Shown piece by piece: positions 1 through 7,075 of a stretch of DNA of 14,703 nucleotides (position 1 is the first letter of the stretch; the number at the start of each line of letters is the position of its first letter). Position numbers and translations under genes: made by a program. This stretch comes from CBDUBU01 sp965365465 (GTDB lineage Bacteria > Bacteroidota > Rhodothermia > Rhodothermales > DASSAV01): contig CBDUBU010000077.1 in NCBI GenBank assembly GCA_965365465.1, positions 1-14,703 on the forward strand, written 5' to 3'. The notes under the pieces were generated by a model. It was not told the DNA's origin. It searched no databases and was given only the letters and a program-made list of their open reading frames with translations.

Positions 1-1212
1 CGCCTGGGTGTGTCGTTCCCGATCACCGAGAACAGCAAGCTGTATTTCAACTACGGGCATTTCCGCAACATGCTCCAGCCGTACAGCCTGTTTACCATCG
101 AGCGGATCAACACCGGCGCCGTCAACTTCATCGGCAACCCGAACATGCCGATGCCGAAGACGGTGAGCTACGAACTCGGCTACGAGCAGAACATCCTCGA
201 TCAGTTCCACCTCCGTCTGGCCGGTTACTACCGCGACCTCTCGAACCAGCCGCGCGGCGTGTACTTCGAGAGCATCGACAGCGAAGTGCGCTACACGCAA
301 GACCGCCCGTGGAACTACGGCGACGTGCGCGGCTTCGAGATCACGCTCAGCAAGACCCGCGGCAAGTGGCTGCGCGGTTTCGTCAACTACACGTATCTGG
401 CCTGGAAAAACGGCAACTTCGGGTTGTCCAACCTCTTCCAGAACCGCGTTCGCCAGCGTCAGTACCTGCTGACGACAACCGACCACTACCAGAACACGCC
501 GATTCCGGAGCCGTTCGCACGCTTCAACCTGGAGTTTATCGTTCCGGAAAACTTCGGGCCGGAAGTGGCCGGGGCCAACATCCTGGGCGACTGGCGCGTC
601 AACTTCCTGGGTGAGTGGCGCAAAGGCTCGCTGCTGACCTGGACGGGCCAGCAACTGGTGGGCGGTCGCAGCCCGGTTAAGGGCCTCCAGAACAACACGA
701 ACTGGAGAGACTTCTACAACCTGGATATGCGCCTGGCGAAAAACTTCCGCATTGCCGGCATGGGAGATGCACAGTTCTTCGTGGACCTCACGAACGTGCT
801 GAACATCCGGCACATGCATCGCTGGAGCACCACGGAAGGCGACAAGGACTTCGAATACTACATGAAGTCGTTGCATATGCCGGGTGACATCTTCGACGAT
901 CTCGAAGCGGGATCTCCGTATCCCTACATCCCCGGCAACGACCAGCCAGGCGACTACCGCAAGCCGGGCGTGGCATTTACGCCGATTGAAATCGTAGAGA
1001 GCCTGCCGGAGACCGGCAGCAGCCGCGCGTTGTATTACACCACCGGAGACCAGAAGTACTACGAGTTCAAGGGCGGCGCCTTTACCCCGGCGGATCAGAG
1101 CAGAGTCGACAAGGTGCTGGATGACAAAGCCTATATCGATATGCCGAACGAGGTGTACCACACCTTCCTGAATCCGCGCAACATTTTCTTCGGATTGAGG
1201 CTTTCGTTCTGA
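1..1212 (+). CDS. TonB-dependent outer-membrane receptor, C-terminal part (5' partial)
   Basis: This is the C-terminal part (403 residues visible) of a large outer-membrane beta-barrel that would import a substrate using TonB energy. The reading frame is open from base 1, so the gene begins outside the window; the GTG at 10 is only an internal valine. The visible protein alternates aromatic and polar strands typical of TonB receptor barrels, with stretches such as RLGVSFPITENSKLYFNYGHF-type strands near the left edge, YELGYEQN, FVNYTYLAW and FFVDLTNVLNI. It ends in GLRLSF, a terminal phenylalanine as expected for barrel insertion by the BAM machinery. The plug and any N-terminal carboxypeptidase-like domain are not in view, so SusC-type versus Oar-type cannot be decided. 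The T9SS-like cargo gene and PorV-like gene follow on the same strand. The substrate is unknown. Confidence 0.88.
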   Translation, partial: RLGVSFPITENSKLYFNYGHFRNMLQPYSLFTIERINTGAVNFIGNPNMPMPKTVSYELGYEQNILDQFHLRLAGYYRDLSNQPRGVYFESIDSEVRYTQDRPWNYGDVRGFEITLSKTRGKWLRGFVNYTYLAWKNGNFGLSNLFQNRVRQRQYLLTTTDHYQNTPIPEPFARFNLEFIVPENFGPEVAGANILGDWRVNFLGEWRKGSLLTWTGQQLVGGRSPVKGLQNNTNWRDFYNLDMRLAKNFRIAGMGDAQFFVDLTNVLNIRHMHRWSTTEGDKDFEYYMKSLHMPGDIFDDLEAGSPYPYIPGNDQPGDYRKPGVAFTPIEIVESLPETGSSRALYYTTGDQKYYEFKGGAFTPADQSRVDKVLDDKAYIDMPNEVYHTFLNPRNIFFGLRLSF

Positions 1213-1233
1213 TCTGTCTCAGATGGTGAAGGG

Positions 1234-1298
1234 CATCCTTCGGAGAGGATGGGATAGTGTAGGCGTGAAGTTCTCGCAGCTTTCCCTTCTCTCCGAAG
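1234..1298 (+). other. Intergenic inverted repeats, two alternative hairpins
   Basis: Just after the receptor stop, CATCCT (1234-1239) can pair with AGGATG (1246-1251) around a six-base loop. The overlapping sequence CTTCGGAGAG (1238-1247) is also the exact reverse complement of CTCTCCGAAG (1289-1298), so a longer-range 10-bp stem is an alternative. No T-run follows either arm, so this is not a canonical intrinsic terminator. It may slow RNA decay or partly terminate between the receptor and the next gene. Confidence 0.45.
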
Positions 1299-1375
1299 AT
1301 GTCGCTTACACAAGACGGAACAGGCCCGATCTGCTGGTTAAAGACCTCCCCTCATCTCTTTAGCAAAAGAATCTT

Positions 1376-3607
1376 ATGACCTTCACTTACTGCCAGAGGC
1401 AGGTAATCAGAATAACGGCGCTGGCGTTTGCCTTTCTGCTCATGCTGGGCGGAACGGCTGACGTGCAGGCGCAATGGTCCACGAAATGGCTCGCGGTCGG
1501 CAGGATGCACCATCCATACCTGTCCGGCGGCGCTGAGCCGGAAAACCTCGTAGAGGGCTGGCAATATCCCGGCATTCGCCCCGGCGTTGCATACAGCCAC
1601 TGGAAAGGCTTGTGGGTGAGCGCCAAAAACTTTACGGACGAGACAGGAAAACAGTACACCGTACGTAACTCACACATCGGCCCCCGCATCCTCGGGCTTG
1701 GAGAGGTATTCGACCAGAAACATGATCTGGTGGCTCGCTTTGAGCCTCCTGTAATCAGGGTGGATGGATTCGAGACGTTTAACCGTCCTGTCATTGTCGA
1801 CCGGGTCGATCCCGCGATCAAGGCGGATCGGTTGGTGGACAACGTAATCAATACGTCCATCGGTGTAACGGTGAACCGCTTTGCGCAGCAATGGAGCAAC
1901 GATTACCACGATAATTATCACATCATCGAGTACACCTTCACCAATACGGGCAACGTAGATGATGATGCGGAGGTCGAGCTGCCAAACCAGACGCTTCAGG
2001 ATGTTTACTTCGTGTTCATGGACCGTCCAAAGATCAATGCGCCCTCCGGATCATGGGACAACAGCAGCGGCGGCATGGCCTGGGGACAGCATACCATGAA
2101 CGATGCTGTGGGCGACGGGAATGAAGATTACGGCGTAGACTTCCGCGCCCAGTTCTCCTGGATTGGTTTTGTCTCAGGAAAAGCGTTTAACACGCTGGGC
2201 AACCCGATGTGGTACAACCACCAGTGGAACTCGGTGTCCGATGACACGCTTGGCCGTCTTGGCGCCGCCACGATGGCAGGTCAGATTGTGCTACATGCGG
2301 ATCAGGCGGCGCACCCGGCAGGCGCGACCTCGCCGGATGATCCGGCCCAGCCGCACACAATGACCTATCTGGACAGCGACTGGTCGGACATTACGACCGG
2401 AAGCGACCACAATAACATTGCCAAGATGGAGTTCGAGCGCCAGTGGATCGAGCGCGGATCGGAACTGAGCGCTATAGCTCCGGTAGGGGCCAACCCCCGC
2501 ACGTGGCCGCATCACGCCTATCTCATCGAACCGGATAAAAACTTCGTCTCCACGACCGGCGACCCATCGCTTGGCAAGGCCGGCGGCTGGGGATTTGTAA
2601 ACGGGTACGGGCCGTACCAGATGAATCCTGGTGACGAAGTCAAAATCGTGGTGGCCGAAGGCGTGGCCGGCTTGACCGACGAAGCTGCCTGGACCATCGG
2701 GCGCCGGTACAAGCTTTCCGGCGCGAACGACAGCCTGAAGATCGCCTTCGATGCGAACGGCAACGGGACGATCGAGGCCGACGAGAACATGGTAAAGAAC
2801 CGGTGGGTGATGACCGCCCGTGACTCGCTGTTCCAGATGTTCCGCCGCGCCAGGGCGAATTACCAATCAGGCGGCAATGTCCCTCAACCTCCCATGCCGC
2901 CCCAGACGTTTGAGGTGACCTCTGGTACGGACCAGATCTCGCTGGCGTGGACCACCTATGCCGGAGAGCCTGACCCTCCGAACGGGTGGGAAATCTGGCG
3001 GGCGGAAAAAGACTACAACGGTGTTATAACGTCGTTGAAAGTCGAGAACGGCCTCGGTGTGCCGGACAGCGCACGCGCCTACAAAATGATCCAGGCATTG
3101 CCGGGCAGCGCCCGCTCGTTCACGGACAACACGGTGCAGCGCGGTCTTTCCTACTTCTACTACCTCCAGGCGGTAGGAAGTGAGAACACAGACCCGACCG
3201 GGCTGACTCCCACCGGGGTTATTTTCAAGAGCAACCGCTACTACACACAGACCTACGAGCCGGCGTTCCTGCGCCGCTCGCCTGGTCCGCAGCTTTCCGG
3301 CGTTCGCATCGTGCCAAACCCCTACAACATCTCGTCCGACCCGGAGGTGCGGTTCGGGGACAAGCAGGATAAGCTGGCCTTCTACGGGTTGCCCGGAACG
3401 GCAACGATCAAGATCTACACCGAACTCGGTGAGCTCGTTGACACGATTGAGCATACCGATGGCAGCGGCGATGAATTCTGGGATCTGACAACGTCCTCAC
3501 GCCAGCTCATCGTGAGTGGTCTCTACCTGGCCGTCATCGAGAACAAGGACGACAGCAGTTCCGAGTTCGGCCAGCAGGTCATTCAGAAGTTTATCATCGT
3601 TCGCTAG
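1376..3607 (+). CDS. Secreted protein with FnIII-like and T9SS-type C-terminal sorting domain, function unknown
   Basis: A 743-residue exported protein with no recognised enzymatic domain. A Sec signal peptide is visible (hydrophobic core about residues 13-26, likely cleavage in VQA|QW after residue 32). Residues 33-500 form an uncharacterised region rich in Trp, Asn and Asp; I recall similar proteins beside TonB receptors in related phyla, but have not checked this. An EF-hand-like loop, DANGNGTIEADE, lies at 459-470 and could bind calcium. Residues about 512-620 read as a fibronectin type III-like beta domain. From V643 the motif VRIVPNPYN starts a C-terminal domain of the T9SS type A/FlgD-Ig-like kind, with GELVDTIEH and SGLYLAVIENKD, ending KFIIVR. 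This suggests export across the outer membrane by T9SS. The start ATG has no clear Shine-Dalgarno. It lies 163 bases after the receptor and before a PorV-like gene, so the three probably act together. Confidence 0.87.
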   Translation: MTFTYCQRQVIRITALAFAFLLMLGGTADVQAQWSTKWLAVGRMHHPYLSGGAEPENLVEGWQYPGIRPGVAYSHWKGLWVSAKNFTDETGKQYTVRNSHIGPRILGLGEVFDQKHDLVARFEPPVIRVDGFETFNRPVIVDRVDPAIKADRLVDNVINTSIGVTVNRFAQQWSNDYHDNYHIIEYTFTNTGNVDDDAEVELPNQTLQDVYFVFMDRPKINAPSGSWDNSSGGMAWGQHTMNDAVGDGNEDYGVDFRAQFSWIGFVSGKAFNTLGNPMWYNHQWNSVSDDTLGRLGAATMAGQIVLHADQAAHPAGATSPDDPAQPHTMTYLDSDWSDITTGSDHNNIAKMEFERQWIERGSELSAIAPVGANPRTWPHHAYLIEPDKNFVSTTGDPSLGKAGGWGFVNGYGPYQMNPGDEVKIVVAEGVAGLTDEAAWTIGRRYKLSGANDSLKIAFDANGNGTIEADENMVKNRWVMTARDSLFQMFRRARANYQSGGNVPQPPMPPQTFEVTSGTDQISLAWTTYAGEPDPPNGWEIWRAEKDYNGVITSLKVENGLGVPDSARAYKMIQALPGSARSFTDNTVQRGLSYFYYLQAVGSENTDPTGLTPTGVIFKSNRYYTQTYEPAFLRRSPGPQLSGVRIVPNPYNISSDPEVRFGDKQDKLAFYGLPGTATIKIYTELGELVDTIEHTDGSGDEFWDLTTSSRQLIVSGLYLAVIENKDDSSSEFGQQVIQKFIIVR

Positions 3608-3715
3608 GGGTGGAGCGTGCGCCGGAGAGGGAAGGTGCGAACAGAGCGGCAAGCTTTTTTCTCATCTTCCCCTCCAGGCTGCTTCAACCGGTAACCCTCC
3701 GCGTGTCGAGTGCAA

Positions 3716-3745
3716 GAGGGAGGCGGCTTGAGCCGCTGGACCCTC
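3716..3745 (+). other. Hairpin upstream of the PorV-like gene
   Basis: GAGGG (3716-3720) pairs with CCCTC (3741-3745), and inside it GCGGC (3723-3727) pairs with GCCGC (3732-3736) around a TTGA loop. The structure ends 19 bases before the ATG at 3765 and has no T-run. It could be an RNA-processing or stability element between the cargo gene and the barrel gene. Function is inferred only from position. Confidence 0.42.
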
Positions 3746-3764
3746 AATAACAAACGGTGCTCTT

Positions 3765-4817
3765 ATGAAAAGGATTTTTGCTACGGCTTTATTCACCCTG
3801 TCGCTGGCGCTTCTGGTTTCGCCGGATACGAAAGCGCAAGGAACCATCGGGGATGACGTAAAAACGGAGAAACTGGCCCAGACCGGGTTCAAGTTTCTCA
3901 GCGTCCCGGTCAGCCCCCGCGCCGCCGCCATGGCGGACGCCCTGACCGCTGTGGAGTCCAACTCCGCCATTTCCATGTTCTACAACCCGGCCGGCATGGC
4001 CCGGTTGAACAGCACATTCGATGTGGTAGCCGGGCAGACACAGTGGATTGCAGACATCAAGTACAACATTGCTAGCGTTGCCATAAGCCCGATGAACGGA
4101 GCTTATGGTGTGTTCGGCTTGTCTCTAGAGACCGTGAGCTACGGCGACATCATCGGGACGCTCCGCTTTGATAACGAACGCGGCTACCTCGAATACGGGG
4201 AGGCTGGACTTTCCAACCCGAGTCCTTCCGCCCTCTCAATCGGTCTCGGTTATGCACGTGCGCTGACGGATCGGTTCTCAGTAGGCGGGGTCGTGAAATA
4301 CGCGCAGCAGGATCTGGACAGCGGCGTGCTTCGCAGCACATCCGGCGGGTACGAAACCAAGAAGAACGACATGAGCACCGTAGCCGTCGACTTCGGTGTG
4401 CTCTACCGCACTGGTTTCCGCAGCCTCAACTTTGCGATGAGCGCCCGCAACTTCTCCCGTGAGTTGCAATATGAAGAAGAGAACTTCGAGCTGCCCTTGA
4501 CCTTCCGAATTGGTCTGTCGATGGATATGATCGACCTGACCAGCATGGATCGCAACATGCACTCCCTGCGTGTTGCCGTGGACGCTGAGCGCCCGCGCGA
4601 CTTTGCCGAGCAGCTCAGGGTCGGCGGCGAGTATATGTTCTACAATACGCTGGCAATCCGGGCAGGCTATGTGTTCCCGACGGATGAACAGGGCGTTAAC
4701 CTGGGCGTTGGTTTGCAGCAGTCAGTGGGCAGCTTCGGGATCGGCGCTGATTACTCATACAGCGATTTCGGGGTATTCGATGTCGTTCACCGGGTTGCGC
4801 TTCACCTTTCGTTCTGA
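3765..4817 (+). CDS. PorV/PorQ-family outer-membrane beta-barrel protein
   Basis: A 350-residue outer-membrane barrel of the PorV/PorQ (UPF0164-like) family. Family members are related to FadL-type barrels; PorV is a shuttle/attachment component of the type IX secretion system. A Sec signal peptide is clear (MKRIF, hydrophobic to about residue 18, likely cleavage TKA|QG after residue 24). The mature N-terminus carries the family-typical block with SVPVSPRAAAMADA, then SAISMFYNPAGMA, followed by amphipathic strands and a terminal VALHLSF ending in phenylalanine. Length fits the family. The genome's true PorV may be elsewhere: many Bacteroidota relatives encode several such paralogues next to TonB receptors and T9SS cargo, which is the arrangement here. 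The gene is last in its block and is followed by a strong terminator. No convincing Shine-Dalgarno is seen before the ATG. Confidence 0.88.
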   Translation: MKRIFATALFTLSLALLVSPDTKAQGTIGDDVKTEKLAQTGFKFLSVPVSPRAAAMADALTAVESNSAISMFYNPAGMARLNSTFDVVAGQTQWIADIKYNIASVAISPMNGAYGVFGLSLETVSYGDIIGTLRFDNERGYLEYGEAGLSNPSPSALSIGLGYARALTDRFSVGGVVKYAQQDLDSGVLRSTSGGYETKKNDMSTVAVDFGVLYRTGFRSLNFAMSARNFSRELQYEEENFELPLTFRIGLSMDMIDLTSMDRNMHSLRVAVDAERPRDFAEQLRVGGEYMFYNTLAIRAGYVFPTDEQGVNLGVGLQQSVGSFGIGADYSYSDFGVFDVVHRVALHLSF

Positions 4818-4904
4818 ACGGAACGGTAGGGTATCTCGCTCAAAGAGGAGCTTTCACCTGCGATGCCCCTGAAACGGATACGGGGTTGGCAAGCGTGATT
4901 CCAC

Positions 4905-4947
4905 AAGACCGCCGCAGCGCTTCAACGCGCATTGCGGCGGTCTTTTT
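4905..4947 (+). terminator. Rho-independent terminator after the PorV-like gene
   Basis: AAGACCGCCGCA (4905-4916) pairs perfectly with TGCGGCGGTCTT (4933-4944); four more pairs (GCGC with GCGC) extend the stem inward after a two-base bulge. The right arm runs directly into TTTTT (4943-4947). It lies 87 bases past the PorV-like stop and should end that transcript. The A residues at the left foot are few, so a strong opposite-strand terminator is less likely. Confidence 0.88.
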
Positions 4948-4991
4948 CGTAGAAGCGAACCGTGCTCCCTCTTTTCGGAACTGCCTTGAAC

Positions 4992-5023
4992 CTTGTGAAG
5001 ATTAAGGAACATAAATAACTTGA
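4992..5023 (+). promoter_or_regulatory. Candidate Bacteroidota-type promoter for the CRTAC1/TPR block
   Basis: CTTG (4992-4995) is separated by 20 bases from TAACTTGA (5016-5023). This approximates the Bacteroidota consensus TTTG, 19-20 bases, TAnnTTTG. It lies just after the terminator and about 200 bases before the first lipoprotein start, where a promoter is needed. The match is imperfect and could be chance. Confidence 0.27.
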
Positions 5024-5162
5024 ATCGTTGGTTTGTCCACACACTGAATGCCTTTTCACGGCAGAAGAAGGGCCGCGATTGGTTTCCGGGTCGGGGATCG
5101 CCGGGTTACGTTGTCTCAGGATTGCGTATGATGTTTGAGCCATATGCAGGCGTTTGGTTAAG

Positions 5163-5210
5163 GCGCCGGGCCATTGAAAAGTCGGGCGAGTCCTGTACGG
5201 CCTGCGGCGC
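5163..5210 (+). other. Leader hairpin just upstream of the first CRTAC1 ribosome-binding site
   Basis: GCGCCGGGCC (5163-5172) pairs with GGCC (5199-5202) plus CGGCGC (5205-5210), giving ten GC-rich pairs with a two-base bulge (5203-5204) and a 26-base loop. It ends seven bases before the GGGAGG ribosome-binding sequence (5218-5223) of the gene starting at 5227, so it could affect translation. It does not resemble a riboswitch class I can name. Confidence 0.4.
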
Positions 5211-5226
5211 TGAACGTGGGAGGCAC

Positions 5227-7008
5227 ATGAGGCCGATAATACGGTTAGCTACGGTATTTACACTGGCAACCGGTGGTCTCCTGACAGGCTGCCAAGGGCC
5301 GGATGCGCTGGAGCAGGAAGCAGAAAGGGGAGGACCGGAGGCGAAGGTGGCTTTTACCGATGTAACCGGCGACGCAGGACTCGGAGGCTTTTTGCACGCC
5401 ACAGGAGCCTTCGGGGAGAAATGGTTTCCGGAAACGATGGGTTCCGGCGCAGGCTTCATCGACTACGACGGGGATGGGTGGCAGGATGTGGTCATTGTGG
5501 GCGGAGGCGTCTGGCCGGAACGGAATGATCCAGCGCCGCCGGCGCTGGAACTGTACCGCAACAATGGTGATGGGACCTTTACCCGAAGAACCGGGGAGGC
5601 CGGGCTGGATCGTATTTCTACCTATGGGCTGGGGTTGGCTGCGGCAGACTACGACAATGATGGCGACCAGGACCTTTTCGTCAGCACGCTGTATGAGAAC
5701 CTGCTTTTCCGGAATGACGGAGGTGTCTTCACAGAAGTCGGACGCCCGGCAGGGTTTGCCGGGGAAAAGGAATGGAGCACATCAGTCCTGTTTTTCGACG
5801 CTGATCGGGACGGTTGGGTAGACCTGTATGTTGGAAACTATGTGGTATGGGGGCCGGACCATGATCTGTGGTGTACGATGGACGGCGCGACGAAATCCTA
5901 CTGCACCCCGCAGGCCTATGTGGGTCTTCCGGGCCGGTATTACCACAACAACGGCAACGGCACGTTTACGGATCAGACGGAAACGGCAGGTTTGCTTCCT
6001 TCTCCCGGCAAGACCCTCGGCGTTGCGGAAATGGACTTCAATGAGGATGGTTGGTCGGATCTCATTGTCGCAAACGACACGGAACGCAATCTGCTCTTCG
6101 AGAACAACGGCGATGGCTCCTTCACCGAAAAGAGCGTTGTCAGCGGGGTAGCGTTCGACGAGAACGGCAAGGCGCGGGCCGGGATGGGAATCGATGCAGC
6201 AGACGTGGACAACAGCGGTCATACGTCCATTTTCATCGGGCACTTTGCGACGGAAATGATCGGCGTCTTTCGGTATGTGGGCAACGGGTTATTCGTCGAC
6301 CGGGCCGCCGTTTCCCGTGTGGGGCAGGCTAGCCTGATGACGCTTACCTTTGGCCTCGTGCTGTTCGATGCGGATCTGGACGGCTATCTGGACCTGTTCG
6401 CGGCGAACGGCCATATTGCAGAAGAGGTGGAGAAGTTGCAGGATGGCATTACCTACCGGCAGCAGCAGCAGTTGTTCATGAACCAGCGGGATGGGCGGTT
6501 CGTGGACGTGAGCGGCAGCCTCGAAGGCGCTTTCACCGACAGGATCGTAGCGCGTGGGGTAGCTTATGCAGATTACGACCGGGACGGCGATCTGGACCTC
6601 TTGCTCACCGAGAACGGAGGGCCTGTGCGGCTCTGGAGAAATGAGATCATCAACGGGCGCAGGAGGCCCGGCGACGTGAGCTTCCTGCGCGTACGGCTGG
6701 AAGGAGCCGAAAGCAACCGCGATGCGCTGGGAGCACAGATCGTAGCCGTGGTGGGCGAAAACCGCATGACGCGCCGGGTTCGTACAGGGTCGAGTTTTCT
6801 GTCACAGTCTGAACTGCCGATTACCTTCGGGCTTGATGGCGCTTCTGGCCTGGACTCACTGCTGGTTTACTGGCCGAGCGGGCATACAGATGCTTTCGCC
6901 GGTCTGGAGGCGAACCAGCAGGTATGGATACGAGAAGGAACAGGCAAACTTCAGCAGGAAGGCGCCGGGCAAGCTTCCCGGATAGCTGATGCGCAGCGAT
7001 CACCGTGA
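5227..7008 (+). CDS. CRTAC1-family lipoprotein A: FG-GAP/VCBS propeller with ASPIC/UnbV domain
   Basis: A 593-residue lipoprotein of the CRTAC1 type. The ATG at 5227 is chosen because it starts a lipoprotein signal (hydrophobic core residues 4-19, lipobox LTGC, Cys22) and follows GGGAGG by three bases, a short spacing. Seven repeats with Asp-rich calcium-loop motifs begin near D79 (DYDGDGWQD), D141, D191, D270, D326, D381 and D449 (DYDRDGDLD), consistent with a seven-bladed beta-propeller; the fifth (DVDNSGHTS) is degenerate. The repeats are followed by family-typical strands such as YRNNGDGTF and the two-cysteine block with YCTPQAY. Residues about 495-565 form the ASPIC/UnbV domain (NRDALGAQ, YWPSG at 548-552). 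The UnbV name comes from enediyne clusters, but no such pathway is seen here. The likely role is binding a ligand or partner at the envelope. It starts a block of two such pairs and shares much sequence with lipoprotein B. Confidence 0.88.
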   Translation: MRPIIRLATVFTLATGGLLTGCQGPDALEQEAERGGPEAKVAFTDVTGDAGLGGFLHATGAFGEKWFPETMGSGAGFIDYDGDGWQDVVIVGGGVWPERNDPAPPALELYRNNGDGTFTRRTGEAGLDRISTYGLGLAAADYDNDGDQDLFVSTLYENLLFRNDGGVFTEVGRPAGFAGEKEWSTSVLFFDADRDGWVDLYVGNYVVWGPDHDLWCTMDGATKSYCTPQAYVGLPGRYYHNNGNGTFTDQTETAGLLPSPGKTLGVAEMDFNEDGWSDLIVANDTERNLLFENNGDGSFTEKSVVSGVAFDENGKARAGMGIDAADVDNSGHTSIFIGHFATEMIGVFRYVGNGLFVDRAAVSRVGQASLMTLTFGLVLFDADLDGYLDLFAANGHIAEEVEKLQDGITYRQQQQLFMNQRDGRFVDVSGSLEGAFTDRIVARGVAYADYDRDGDLDLLLTENGGPVRLWRNEIINGRRRPGDVSFLRVRLEGAESNRDALGAQIVAVVGENRMTRRVRTGSSFLSQSELPITFGLDGASGLDSLLVYWPSGHTDAFAGLEANQQVWIREGTGKLQQEGAGQASRIADAQRSP

Positions 7009-7075
7009 GCAGAAAGGAGTTATGAGGGCAGGAGGCGCAGAAATAAAAAGATACGTTCGATACAGACACGCTGAT

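Larger units (their letters stand above)
4818..5226. other. Intergenic region: terminator, candidate promoter, leader hairpin
   Basis: This 409-base gap between the PorV-like gene and the first CRTAC1 gene contains no gene I can support. It holds the intrinsic terminator at 4905-4947, a candidate promoter around 4992-5023 and a hairpin at 5163-5210. The frame of the downstream gene happens to stay open from a TTG at 5020, but that stretch resembles no protein domain and precedes a clear lipoprotein signal peptide, so I treat it as untranslated leader. Confidence 0.6.

Noticed and set aside
2291..3454. Minus-strand open frames opposite the T9SS-type cargo gene
   Set aside because: They are shadows of the real + strand gene, with Arg/Val-rich, domain-free translations and no start signals.
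3655..3660. T-run after the cargo gene as an intrinsic terminator
   Set aside because: Six T residues are present but I could find no stable GC-rich hairpin immediately upstream, so termination here is not supported.
5020..5226. N-terminal extension of CRTAC1 lipoprotein A from a TTG at 5020 (or ATG at 5128/5131)
   Set aside because: The extension would bury a well-formed lipoprotein signal peptide (lipobox LTGC) some 70-90 residues into the protein and resembles no domain; ATG 5227 also has a GGGAGG ahead of it.
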